Assembly (NCBI GenBank): GCA_964503715.1
Contig: CAZDAD010000009.1
Span: 1-35,087 of the forward strand
Direction: 5' to 3'
Length of the DNA stretch: 35,087 nucleotides
Source: JARIHD01 sp964503715
Lineage (GTDB): Bacteria > Patescibacteriota > Saccharimonadia > Saccharimonadales > UBA4665
Part shown: positions 24,005 to 32,617 of the stretch, in pieces
Layout of the letters: every line of letters starts with the position of its first letter
Numbering within the stretch: position 1 is the first letter of the stretch
Notes under the pieces: model-generated
The model's database searches: none
Seen by the model: the letters and a program-made list of their open reading frames with translations, nothing else
Told to the model about the DNA's origin: nothing
Made by a program: the position numbers and the translations under genes

Positions 24005-25555
24005 TTATTCTCTATAAAGTGAGTGGTTTTTAATCCAGCCGTGGGCTGTTCGGACGATATTACTATTATTACTGTTTTTGTCCGCAGAGCCAAGCTCACT
24101 ATATGGAATTAGCGTAAAACCAAAAGTGCTACCTTGGCCTTCTTTGGACTGAACCCATATCATACCACCATGGGCGCTAACAATCGCCTTACATAGGTAT
24201 AATCCCATGCCAGTACCGCCAATCGAGCTTTTGTTGCGAAAGTCTCGGTAGAATTTGTCGAATATATTGGCCATGGCTGTCTCGGGCATGCCAACACCAA
24301 AATCGCGTACACTGACTTCGACTCGACCCTCCTGGGTCATATAAGCCCTAACCTGTATCTCTTTGCCGTCACCGCTGTACTTTATAGCATTGTCAATTAG
24401 ATTGCTTACGACTTCATCAATGCTAACAGTATCAACGCCAACAGTTGGCAAGTTTTCGTCGACCTGTAGAGTGACCTTTATGCCCCTAATCTGAGCTCGC
24501 AGTACCATGTTGTTGACGGCGGTCTGGAGGACTGGGCCAACCTTTTCTTCGTGAAGCTTGAGTGTTAGCTGATTATTTTCGTACTTGGCTACATTTAGAA
24601 TGTTGGTTGTAAAGGCGGCTAGCTGCTGAGCGGCTGCTTTCATTTTGTGCATGAAATCAGTCAACTCGGGGTTGAGCTTGCCCTCAAGCTCCTCCTCGAA
24701 GGCCTCAATGTAGCCTCTTAGCAGGGTCAGTGGGGTGCGGAGTTCGTGCGCCGCTAACGCCACAAAGCTCATAGCCTGTTCGTCCTGAGAGTACTGATGT
24801 GTTCGGTCGAACAACACTAACATAACCTCAAAGCCCGCAGGATTATTCTTGTTGTAGTAAGCTACTAGATCGAAATATAGATCTAGCTTTTGTTCGGGCA
24901 AATTTAACTTGACTCGCTCCCAAGTGCGGGTGGCAGTAACACTGTTTTTGCGCGCATCGCTTAGCCAGCTGTCTAAGGTGTTATTGTCGCTGAACATCAT
25001 GTCCATGACAGTATAGATACTTAGCCCTCTTACGGATCCATAATCGGTGTGCAGATAATTAAGCAGACTGTCATTGGCAAACAGGACTGACATATCTTTG
25101 TCCAAGACCAGTAGAGGTAATGGCAGGCTGTTAGCCACAAAGCTTGATTTGAGGTCGTGCTTAGCCTTGTCGGCTATCTGTTCGACTTCCTCTACCACGC
25201 TTGCAATTTGGTATACCTGGGCGGTTAGGATAGTGGCAAATTCTCTACCAAACCACACATTGCGAACGTCGGGTGCAGGTATGCTAGATGTCTTAGGCGC
25301 GGTATGTAGTATGGCCTGCCATATGTAGCGAATCGGACTAACTAAATATTTGGAGCCTATCCAGGCGAGTAGTCCTGATATCAAGATAGACCCACCAATA
25401 CTGGCGATTAGCAGTTTGGCGTCAGATGATGCTGAATCAGGAAAAATGTATGTATGTATGGCCAGATACAGCCCAACCAGCAGAACACTATTCGCAATTA
25501 GGATTACGAACAGGCTATTGCGTAGTTGTGATGTATATTTTTGAATATGGTCCAT
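24005..25555 (-). CDS. membrane sensor histidine kinase with PAS domain
   Basis: A 516-residue kinase with two membrane helices (about 13-37 and 47-68) separated by a very short loop, so it has almost no external sensing domain. A PAS-like region spans about 135-255. The HisKA phospho-acceptor is His270 (ALAAHELRTPLTLLRG). The ATPase domain has N-box VSNLIDNAIKYSG (Asn385/Asn389), G1 DFGVGMP (418) and GGTGMGLYL (447-455). It signals to the adjacent receiver protein. It lies 13 nt after the DUF3048 gene and has no clear SD. Confidence 0.95.
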   Translation of the reverse strand: MDHIQKYTSQLRNSLFVILIANSVLLVGLYLAIHTYIFPDSASSDAKLLIASIGGSILISGLLAWIGSKYLVSPIRYIWQAILHTAPKTSSIPAPDVRNVWFGREFATILTAQVYQIASVVEEVEQIADKAKHDLKSSFVANSLPLPLLVLDKDMSVLFANDSLLNYLHTDYGSVRGLSIYTVMDMMFSDNNTLDSWLSDARKNSVTATRTWERVKLNLPEQKLDLYFDLVAYYNKNNPAGFEVMLVLFDRTHQYSQDEQAMSFVALAAHELRTPLTLLRGYIEAFEEELEGKLNPELTDFMHKMKAAAQQLAAFTTNILNVAKYENNQLTLKLHEEKVGPVLQTAVNNMVLRAQIRGIKVTLQVDENLPTVGVDTVSIDEVVSNLIDNAIKYSGDGKEIQVRAYMTQEGRVEVSVRDFGVGMPETAMANIFDKFYRDFRNKSSIGGTGMGLYLCKAIVSAHGGMIWVQSKEGQGSTFGFTLIPYSELGSADKNSNNSNIVRTAHGWIKNHSLYRE

Positions 25556-25568
25556 TTACAGATTACTG

Positions 25569-26675
25569 CTAGGGCTTGAAGCTCACCCTATCAGTCCCAC
25601 CTATGACACTTACCCATGTTTGGCCAGGGTTTAGTTCGATTGTCTTGCCATCAGCTTTTTTGAAGGTTATTTGGGCATCTTCGGCCGTTTTTTCCCAAGT
25701 ACCTTCCTCGACAATACCATTTTGGAATATATAGACATGGCCACTGCCGATTGTCTTGTAGGTTGTATATATGCCGTTAGCACCTTGTGATACTACTAGG
25801 CCAATAACTACCTTGGGCGCCAATTGCTGGCCACTTTTGTCGTCCTTGTGAACTTCGCCACCCAAAGCTCGAAGGTAGGTATTGGTTGTTGGGTCATAAT
25901 CATAGTGCGGGTTATAGATTGGGCTGGAAATATTAAAGTCAATTGTTCTAGCTGTTACTTGGGCGGCGGGAGATTCTTTTTGGCTATGCACGAATCCCTT
26001 AAAGTTACTTGTTCCCCAACCCTTGCTGGTCTGTAATTCACGCAGTTTTTGAATATCAGAGTACATATTATGTGGCGCAGGTCGGCTACTAACACGCCAG
26101 TATTGATTTGGATTGAAGAATTGGTCAAGGTCTTTGCCGCCAGCCCCTCTAATCATGGCTAATGCCTCACCACTACCACCAACGTGGGCGATTGGCGCAT
26201 CAAAGCCTTTGGCCCATTGAATGTAGTATGGGCGCACGCTGCGGACGGGACCGACATAGTCAGGTGTTTGATCCTGAAATAGCGTAAGATATCGGGTGAT
26301 GCCACCTTCTGCAACTGCTTCAAAGACGACCCCTGCCTGCATTAAGCCTGACTGTGGCCGAGCGGCACGACTATTCTCGATCATAACTGCGGTAACGGGG
26401 TGCTCAGATATGGCCTTATCGACTACCAAGCCTGTTAATTCTGATCTGTAGACGATAGGCTTGGGTGGTTCCTGCTTGATAGCCTTGAATACCCTAGTTG
26501 GCATTGGTTCATTGGATGGGTGAGCTATGACGTACCCCACAATAGCCAGCGCTATTATTAGTAAGGATACACCTACTCCAAGCAATATCTTTTGCTTTTT
26601 ACTTCGGGACATTATCCATTGATGAATCTTTTGGAACAGCCCAAGATCTGGTGCTGTCTTGCTATCACTATTCAT
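25569..26675 (-). CDS. DUF3048 membrane-anchored protein (YerB-like)
   Basis: A 368-residue protein with one N-terminal membrane helix (30-51) after a Lys-rich turn, then an outside region. The domain starts at SELTGLVVDKAISEHPVTAVMIENSRAARPQSGL and continues with EAVAEGGITRYLTLFQDQTPDYVGPVRSVRPYY and FDAPIAHVGGSGEAL, the DUF3048 pattern of the YerB family. The biochemical role is unknown. It is the first gene of the operon with the histidine kinase, so it might supply or modulate the signal for a kinase that lacks its own external domain. It starts 7 nt after an extended -10 box. Confidence 0.85.
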   Translation of the reverse strand: MNSDSKTAPDLGLFQKIHQWIMSRSKKQKILLGVGVSLLIIALAIVGYVIAHPSNEPMPTRVFKAIKQEPPKPIVYRSELTGLVVDKAISEHPVTAVMIENSRAARPQSGLMQAGVVFEAVAEGGITRYLTLFQDQTPDYVGPVRSVRPYYIQWAKGFDAPIAHVGGSGEALAMIRGAGGKDLDQFFNPNQYWRVSSRPAPHNMYSDIQKLRELQTSKGWGTSNFKGFVHSQKESPAAQVTARTIDFNISSPIYNPHYDYDPTTNTYLRALGGEVHKDDKSGQQLAPKVVIGLVVSQGANGIYTTYKTIGSGHVYIFQNGIVEEGTWEKTAEDAQITFKKADGKTIELNPGQTWVSVIGGTDRVSFKP

Positions 26676-26682
26676 ATTAACT

Positions 26683-26691
26683 ATTGTAACA
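26683..26691 (-). promoter_or_regulatory. extended -10 of the DUF3048-kinase operon
   Basis: TGT-TACAAT on the minus strand, followed after 7 nt by the ATG at 26675. No good -35. It predicts a leaderless mRNA. Confidence 0.55.
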
Positions 26692-26713
26692 GTGCTTGTG
26701 CTTGATATGCCAG

Positions 26714-28147
26714 CTATTTAGTCTCGAGCGCTGGTAGCATCTGGTTAATCCTACGCAGTACCGTATCTTTGCCGAGTACTGCCATAGTCTCAGCTAGTGG
26801 CGGGCTAAACGGAGCCTGGGTAGTGGCGATACGAATTAGGCTAAAGAGTATACCAGGTTTTTGGTCTGTATCGGTAAGGAGTTGATTGAGCGCTTCCTGA
26901 AGACTAGCGGCATCAAAGTCGCAGCTGGCGATCTTGTCACGGCTAAGCCTCAACAAGTTATCCAGTTGGCTATTATCTAGCTTCTTGAGCTGTTTGTTAT
27001 CCGTTATAAGGCTCATGTCGAGTGGCAGATCCTCAAAGAAGAAGCTTGTTAATTCTGGTATCTCGGCAAAGTATTTCAGGCGTTCCTGAATGAGGCCTAA
27101 AACCTGTTTTTGGTAGTTGTCGTCGTAACGTGTGGCGCTCTCGGGCCAGTAGCCATTGGTGCGTTCGAATAGCTGCTCTATATCCATTTCACGAATAAAG
27201 TGGCCGTTCATCCAGGTTAGCCGCTGTTCATCAAACTGCGCACCGCTACGCTGCACTCTATCTAGGCTAAAATTCTTGACTAGTTCGTCACGAGTATATA
27301 TCTCCTGCTCTGTGCCATCATTCCAGCCCATGGTCGCAATAAAACTCAGTAGCGCCTCTGGTAGAAAACCATCACGTACATAGTCCAGCACATCCTTGGC
27401 GCCATCGCGCTTGCCGAGTTTCTTTTTGCCGCCAGGTGCCATGATATGGGGCATGGTGGCCATCTTTAGAGGCTCAAGCCCCAAGGCTTCGTATAAATTA
27501 AGATAATTAGGCACGCTAGCTATGAACTCTTGGCCTCTGATGATATGAGTGATTTCCATCTCGGCATCGTCAACAATATGAGCAAAGTTGTAAGTTGGAT
27601 AACCATCAGATTTCATTAGGATAAAATCATCAATTACCTCTGGGCCAGTCGATAAATCGCCCATAACTTCATCATGCCATGAATATGCCTTGGGGTCGGA
27701 TTTGAACCTAAGCGGCTGTGAGCCATCCCAAACTGGCGGGTTTTCGGGGCGGTGATTTCTGTAGAGGAACGGCTTCTTATCCTTGTTGGCTTGCTCCCTG
27801 AACGCTTGAACCTCTTCGGATGTATAGGGATCAGCGTAGGCCCTGCCCGAATCAATAAGTTTTTGGGCCCACTGGCGATAGTTGACTAGGCGTTCACTCT
27901 GAACGTATGGGGCAAACGGTCCGCCGACGTCTGGGCCCTCATCGTATTCGAGACCTAAGGTCCTAAGGCTCTTGATTAGATGTTCACGTGAGCCCTCTAC
28001 TTCCCTTTTCTTGTCAGTATCCTCAAAGCGCAAGATAAATTTGCCGCCAGATTGGCGCGCTAACAGCCAAGCAAATAGTGCAGTACGGATTCCGCCGACA
28101 TGTAGAAAGCCCGTCGGACTGGGCGCAAAACGTGTTCGTATATTCAT
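26714..28147 (-). CDS. gltX: glutamyl-tRNA synthetase
   Basis: A class I aaRS of 477 residues, the usual length. The HIGH-equivalent is SPTGFLHVGGIRTALF (about 10-25). RFEDTDKKREVEGS follows at about 41, SDGYPTYNFAHIVDD binds glutamate and ATP, and the KMSKS-equivalent is KKLGKRDGA (about 246-254). The C-terminal helical anticodon domain is complete. In organisms lacking GlnRS this enzyme also charges tRNA-Gln for GatCAB; that cannot be judged here. It begins 7 nt after TATAAT, so the mRNA is leaderless. Confidence 0.98.
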   Translation of the reverse strand: MNIRTRFAPSPTGFLHVGGIRTALFAWLLARQSGGKFILRFEDTDKKREVEGSREHLIKSLRTLGLEYDEGPDVGGPFAPYVQSERLVNYRQWAQKLIDSGRAYADPYTSEEVQAFREQANKDKKPFLYRNHRPENPPVWDGSQPLRFKSDPKAYSWHDEVMGDLSTGPEVIDDFILMKSDGYPTYNFAHIVDDAEMEITHIIRGQEFIASVPNYLNLYEALGLEPLKMATMPHIMAPGGKKKLGKRDGAKDVLDYVRDGFLPEALLSFIATMGWNDGTEQEIYTRDELVKNFSLDRVQRSGAQFDEQRLTWMNGHFIREMDIEQLFERTNGYWPESATRYDDNYQKQVLGLIQERLKYFAEIPELTSFFFEDLPLDMSLITDNKQLKKLDNSQLDNLLRLSRDKIASCDFDAASLQEALNQLLTDTDQKPGILFSLIRIATTQAPFSPPLAETMAVLGKDTVLRRINQMLPALETK

Positions 28148-28154
28148 GCGCCTA

Positions 28155-28183
28155 ATTATAGGCTAAAAATTGCTGTCCGATAA
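28155..28183 (-). promoter_or_regulatory. gltX promoter (leaderless)
   Basis: TTATCG (28178-28183), 17 nt spacer, TATAAT (28155-28160), and ATG 28147 after 7 nt, all on the minus strand. No SD is possible in such a transcript. Confidence 0.65.
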
Positions 28184-28186
28184 GTG

Positions 28187-29299
28187 TTATATGCTGCTGG
28201 CAATGCGGGCGACATCAACCGAGCTGAGGTTGGCGTTGTTATCTAGTGTGTACTGGACACCGCCAGACACCCAAGATGATGAGTCATGATAGTAGTAAAC
28301 TGTGCGGCCTGAATCGCTGATGATTCGATCTGGATCGCCCTTTGTACTGCGTAGCTGAGCTAGTAATGCTGTACTGCTTAGATCTGAAGTAGACTGAGTA
28401 ATCTTGTAGGATGATTTGCCTGATGCGTAGGTCATTTCTACCTTATTTTTGGAGGCAGTAATACCATTAGCCAAACTATAGCTGTTGTCTGGTGAATAAG
28501 CGGGGTTGTTGACCCTAAAACCAGCCTTGGCAGAAGCTACCTGAAGCTCTATCTTGGGCATGTTGAGGTAGGTTATGAAACTGCCTACAACTAAGATTGC
28601 AGCTATGCCCGCCAATGCACTTTTCATACGGTCATGACGTAGGTGACGCCTGTGCCTAGTTACATCAGAACTGTGATGAACGGCAGCCTTTGACATTGCT
28701 TGCTCAAATAGCTTAGTTGCCTCTGAGGTATGACCTTTAGCATGTGCAGATGAATGAACTTGGACTGCGGCTTTCTGATGAGCGTGATGAGCTGCCACGA
28801 CAGCCACGCTACGGTCGGATTTGCTGAACCGCTGAATATGGTGGCTCTTGTGCACGCTCTTGGCGTGTAGCATACGTGCGGGGTGAATTTGACTAACTGA
28901 TACTTTCTTTTGCAGTGGCTTGGCGACTTCTTGGGCCGTTTTGGCCGCTACTTCGGTGACCTTGACCTTTGTGATTTTGGGCTTCATCTGATAGTCGGGT
29001 TTTTTGACGGCCTTCCTCACTAGAGTCTTGGAATGCTGAGGAGTATGGTGTTGGAGGTGGTGAATCTGTCTGACGCCCTCCATACTGCGCTGATGTGCAG
29101 GTGTAATGACTTGGCTACTTAGGGCATTGCCGAGTACTAACACTTCATCACGATTGCGGCGCTTGGTGACATCACTAACTATAGGTCTAACATCTCGTCC
29201 ATTAGAAACAACAGCTTTAATGCGGCTAATGCCTATTAGCTCGCCTGTTTCGGCATTATATTGTCTGCCATTAATCTCGATTACTGTTTGATGCCCCAC
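28187..29299 (-). CDS. single-pass protein with His/Lys-rich cytoplasmic region
   Basis: I do not recognise a family. The 370-residue protein has a small folded start (VIEINGRQYNAETGELIG), then about 180 residues (45-225) very rich in His, Lys, Arg and Ala that look disordered and strongly basic, one membrane helix (about 226-245), and an external domain of about 120 residues ending VSGGVQYTLDNNANLSSVDVARIASSI. The basic region could bind nucleic acid, the inner membrane surface or metal. The start is GTG with GAGGGT about 7 nt upstream. The sortase encoded nearby has the same overall layout, suggesting linked surface roles. Confidence 0.65.
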   Translation of the reverse strand: MGHQTVIEINGRQYNAETGELIGISRIKAVVSNGRDVRPIVSDVTKRRNRDEVLVLGNALSSQVITPAHQRSMEGVRQIHHLQHHTPQHSKTLVRKAVKKPDYQMKPKITKVKVTEVAAKTAQEVAKPLQKKVSVSQIHPARMLHAKSVHKSHHIQRFSKSDRSVAVVAAHHAHQKAAVQVHSSAHAKGHTSEATKLFEQAMSKAAVHHSSDVTRHRRHLRHDRMKSALAGIAAILVVGSFITYLNMPKIELQVASAKAGFRVNNPAYSPDNSYSLANGITASKNKVEMTYASGKSSYKITQSTSDLSSTALLAQLRSTKGDPDRIISDSGRTVYYYHDSSSWVSGGVQYTLDNNANLSSVDVARIASSI

Positions 29300-29420
29300 G
29301 GGATTACCCTCTAAATATGTGTGTTCTGATAAGGTATAAGCTTAACTGCTTTTATAGTACCTCGGATAAGGGGTGCCTTGCAATACCTTTAAAGAGGCTT
29401 TTTTTGTGGGCTAAGTGGCA

Positions 29421-29426
29421 TATAAT
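29421..29426 (+). promoter_or_regulatory. TATAAT -10 box of the PEGA gene
   Basis: Consensus TATAAT followed by ATG 29439 after 12 nt, so the leader is only about 5 nt. It lies inside a possible GTG extension to 29415, which argues against that start. The rest of 29300-29420 shows no gene. Confidence 0.6.
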
Positions 29427-29438
29427 AGATGGCAGTCT

Positions 29439-30950
29439 ATGGAATTTCTTGACCCCAAAAAACAACGTGCCTATAACATTAAACTATTCGTTGGTTACTT
29501 CTTGGTTGCGATATGTTTGGTTTTGGCAGGAATAATACTGCTCTATCAGGCTAACGGTTTTGGCATTACTAGGGAGGGCAATGTCGTTCAGAATGGTTTG
29601 ATCTTTGTTTCCGCTCAGCCCCGCCCTGCTGATATATATATTGACAACCAACTCTATAAAGACCAGACCAATACCCGAATTTTGCTACAGGCAGGACAGT
29701 ATAAGTTCAGGGTGCAGCGTGATGGGTATAGGCCCTGGCAACGTTCAATAACTATTGAGGGCGGATCGGTGTCACACTTTGACTACCCGTTGTTGTTCCC
29801 AACTGATCTCAAAACTAATAAAGTCGCTGATTTTGCTTCTGTGCCCAAACTTACGATTCAGAGTCCAGATCGACGCTGGCTAGTCGTTCAGAATGGCGTT
29901 GATTTTGCCACTATGACCATCTTTGACCTAGCAGACTACAAAAAGATAGGCACAACAGAGACAGTCACAATTCCTGCGTCAGTTTTTGGGCTAAATGCAG
30001 GAACTCATAGCTGGGAATTAGTCGAGTGGTCAACGGATAACCGCCACGTACTCTTGAAGCACATTACGACAGAGGGCGAGAAGAACTCCTCAGAATACAT
30101 ATTGTTCGATATAACCAAACCCGAAGCCAGCCAAAATCTATCCAAGCTTTTTGGTGAAAGCGCAGGTATGATTCAGCTCAAGGATAAAAAGTATGATAAG
30201 TATTACGACTTCAGCGCTGCAAATAGAACTCTTTCTACGCGAACCCTCAGCCAACCAGCTCCAGATTTGGTACTAAAAGATGTATTGCAATACAAACCAT
30301 ACGGTAGCGACAAGATACTCTACGCTACGACTGTCGGTGCGGCTGATGGCATGGTCTCGGTAAGGTTACTAGAGGGTAAGGATACATACCAAATCCGCCA
30401 AGTACCGATTGGTGACAAGTACTTTATGGATATGGCCAGCTACAGCGGAGACTGGTATGTGCTGGCTGGTAGCTCTAACGACACCAAGAGCTACTTGTAT
30501 AAAGACCCTCAGGGCTATAGCCGTGATAACCCCCAAAAGCCACTTGTGCCTGTCCAGATTCTTAAGATTGCCAACCCAACATTTGCACAGTTTTCGGATA
30601 ATACCCGCTTTTTGATGGTCGAGAATGGCCTCAACATTGCTGTCTATGATGCCGAGAACGACAAGGGGTATAACTATACGCTCCAGAAGGCTATCGACGC
30701 CCCACAGCAGCATGTCCGTTGGCTACATGGCCACCACTTCGCATATGTTAGTGACGGTAAATTGGTAGTCTGTGATTTTGATAACACTAACTACCAGACA
30801 TTACAGGCTTTAGATCCGACTACTTATTTCTCTTTTGACAGGGACTACAACCACGTATATAGCTTTGCCCGACCTACGTCATCGGTCGAGAACGCCACAA
30901 TGCCACTTGAGCTGCAACACACATCTTTACTTACAGATAAAGACCTGTAG
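29439..30950 (+). CDS. membrane-anchored PEGA-domain protein
   Basis: A 503-residue protein with one N-terminal membrane helix (about 14-37, LFVGYFLVAICLVLAGIILLY), then a PEGA domain (about 48-105: ADIYIDNQLYKDQTNTRILLQAGQYKFRVQRDGYRPWQRSITI), a beta fold common on bacterial surface proteins. The remaining 400 residues are rich in beta strands with recurring DNRHVLLKHI / DNTRFLMVENG-like segments, suggesting a WD40/TolB-like propeller. It should face outward, perhaps binding cell-wall or host partners. It ends 3 bp from the convergent sortase gene. Confidence 0.85.
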   Translation: MEFLDPKKQRAYNIKLFVGYFLVAICLVLAGIILLYQANGFGITREGNVVQNGLIFVSAQPRPADIYIDNQLYKDQTNTRILLQAGQYKFRVQRDGYRPWQRSITIEGGSVSHFDYPLLFPTDLKTNKVADFASVPKLTIQSPDRRWLVVQNGVDFATMTIFDLADYKKIGTTETVTIPASVFGLNAGTHSWELVEWSTDNRHVLLKHITTEGEKNSSEYILFDITKPEASQNLSKLFGESAGMIQLKDKKYDKYYDFSAANRTLSTRTLSQPAPDLVLKDVLQYKPYGSDKILYATTVGAADGMVSVRLLEGKDTYQIRQVPIGDKYFMDMASYSGDWYVLAGSSNDTKSYLYKDPQGYSRDNPQKPLVPVQILKIANPTFAQFSDNTRFLMVENGLNIAVYDAENDKGYNYTLQKAIDAPQQHVRWLHGHHFAYVSDGKLVVCDFDNTNYQTLQALDPTTYFSFDRDYNHVYSFARPTSSVENATMPLELQHTSLLTDKDL

Positions 30951-30953
30951 TTT

Positions 30954-32354
30954 CTAGAAATCCCAATGAATCAGTCGATCCCAGAGGCTTCGGCTTTGGC
31001 TTGGTAGTTTGCTTAGGGATTGCTCGCCTGTCGTTGCTGTGGAAGTATTCTTAGCTTCTTTGGCGGTCGAGGGGTCTGGACTGATTTGTTCTCCCCAGAC
31101 GACAAGTCGGTTGGTTGATGTCCCCGGCGGGTCACAGGTTATAAGTGCCATGGTGGCTTTTTTGCCTTCGACATTGTTTAGAACGGATATATCTTCAGGT
31201 GGTACTATGCGCTTTTCGTAAACCTTGTAGGTATAAACAGTTTTGTTGTATGTCATATAAAAAGTGTCTCCAGCCTGTAGGTTGTGCAGTAGCACGAACG
31301 CAAACTTGTATTTGCCCTTGTTGAATATATTGTTGCTAGAGTGTCCGAATATAGCCCCATTACCCTGCTCTCCAGGGACTACGGTTGTGCTGTAGTGAAC
31401 GACACCATTTTCGAGCGCGTCTTGGATGACATGTTCGTTAACCGAATTGGTATCGTATACTACTGGAATTTGAACGTTGATCTTGGGGATTATAACCTCA
31501 GGCGTATCACCGGCGACGAGGTTTGTGGCTCCAACGATGACTTGTGATGCATCGACGTGGCGGCTGGGCTGGATAAATGGTGCAATTATCATCTCATTGA
31601 AGAACCCAAACAAGAGTATTGATAATACTATTGCGCCACTGACGATTCCAAAAAGGAGTGAATGAAGATGCTGTTTGACGTTCTCTTTTTCGGTGACCTG
31701 CTGCTTAACCTTGTGTTTTATGCGATGGTGAAGTCTGGCTATGCTTTGCTTGCTTTTACCAGGTGGCAAGCTTGGTGGCAAGACCTGTTTAACTACAGAG
31801 GTGTTTGAACTATGTTGTGAGATGGGGTGATTGACTGCCGACTGAGTGTAGTTCACATTTATCGTCGGCAGTTTGTGCTGCGAGCTATGCTTGGCATATG
31901 CCGATGGGCTGCGTTGATTATTCTCGTAAAACTCTTGCCAGACCTCATATTTTTCACTATCAGGCAGCGATACATAGTAGTTGTGCCATTCCGACTGAAT
32001 CTGGGCCAGAGGCTTACCTGATACACTCAGCTCGTACATGAACTTTTGGTGCTTGCTAAAGCCGCCATGCTGATGGCTTACTTCAGCAATCTCATCTTTG
32101 ACGGCAGGCTCTTGGCCGTAGGCCGCCTCGACTTTATGGCGAATAAGTTCTACTGCTGCAGCTGTTCTTTCGGCTTCTGTGCTCTGTCTATGGGGGTGGG
32201 TTATAGGTGAATACTGGAGGTTTCGACTAACTGGGGCAATACCATCAGCTTCGCGGTGTCTATAACTAGGCCGCGAATTGTCATCGCGAGGGTTCGGTCT
32301 TCGGTCATCTTGAGGGAACAATGGTTGTATCACGTTTACTCTACTTGGTGCCAA
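30954..32354 (-). CDS. sortase with long cytoplasmic N-terminal region
   Basis: Sortases cleave sorting signals and attach surface proteins to the wall or to one another. The C-terminal domain (about 265-430) has the catalytic triad: His338 (GAIFGHSSNN), Cys407 (ALITCDPPGT) and Arg416 (TNRLVVWGE). TCxP is typical of class D/E-like enzymes. A membrane helix lies at about 230-260. Unusually, 230 residues precede it: Pro/Arg-rich stretches around a conserved-looking segment at 90-150 (GGFSKHQKFMYELS, SEWHNYYVSLPDSEKYEVWQEFYENN). Most sortases have only a short cytoplasmic tail. The start is uncertain: TTG 32354, or GTG at 32334. A TATAAT lies upstream near 32387. Confidence 0.88.
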   Translation of the reverse strand: MAPSRVNVIQPLFPQDDRRPNPRDDNSRPSYRHREADGIAPVSRNLQYSPITHPHRQSTEAERTAAAVELIRHKVEAAYGQEPAVKDEIAEVSHQHGGFSKHQKFMYELSVSGKPLAQIQSEWHNYYVSLPDSEKYEVWQEFYENNQRSPSAYAKHSSQHKLPTINVNYTQSAVNHPISQHSSNTSVVKQVLPPSLPPGKSKQSIARLHHRIKHKVKQQVTEKENVKQHLHSLLFGIVSGAIVLSILLFGFFNEMIIAPFIQPSRHVDASQVIVGATNLVAGDTPEVIIPKINVQIPVVYDTNSVNEHVIQDALENGVVHYSTTVVPGEQGNGAIFGHSSNNIFNKGKYKFAFVLLHNLQAGDTFYMTYNKTVYTYKVYEKRIVPPEDISVLNNVEGKKATMALITCDPPGTSTNRLVVWGEQISPDPSTAKEAKNTSTATTGEQSLSKLPSQSRSLWDRLIHWDF

Positions 32355-32444
32355 TCAGCTTTTCTATTAGATTTATTACCCTAATTATAGTACAATACAC
32401 ACCTGTTAGCAGCAGCTAGTTTTACCTTTTATGTTTATTACCCT

Positions 32445-32531
32445 GGGCGGGTGGCGGAATTGGTAGACGCGCTGGACTCAAAATCCTGTGAGCTTTCGCT
32501 CGTGAGGGTTCGATTCCCTCCTCGCCCACCA
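32445..32531 (+). tRNA. tRNA-Leu (CAA anticodon), CCA encoded
   Basis: A class II tRNA of 87 nt. The acceptor stem GGGCGGG pairs with CTCGCCC (one G-U), the D-loop carries GGAATTGGTAGAC, the anticodon loop CTCAAAA has CAA (reads UUG), there is a long variable arm GAGC-TTTC-GCTC, a T-arm GGGTTCGATTCCC, discriminator A, and encoded CCA at 32529-32531. One T-T mismatch is seen in the anticodon stem. The 90 bp upstream to the divergent sortase gene hold its promoter; TATGTT near 32430 is a possible -10. Confidence 0.95.
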
Positions 32532-32569
32532 AGAAAAGGCTTCCCTGATGGGAAGTTTTTTCTTGGTGG
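32526..32569. terminator. 20-bp hairpin terminator overlapping the tRNA-Leu 3' end
   Basis: A continuous 20-bp stem (two G-U pairs) with a TGAT tetraloop at 32546-32549. The core CTTCCC/GGGAAG is followed by T6, a normal intrinsic terminator for the tRNA. The outer stem includes the last acceptor C residues, the discriminator and CCA of the tRNA. The reverse strand also carries a T-rich right arm, so it may serve the minus-strand xth operon as well. Confidence 0.85.
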
Positions 32570-32617
32570 ATTTGAGTTATGACAAACCGAATCTAGCGGA
32601 CATAGTTTTATTATTGA

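Noticed and set aside
29415..29438. GTG start of the PEGA protein
   Set aside because: The extension spans the TATAAT promoter and adds residues without domain support.
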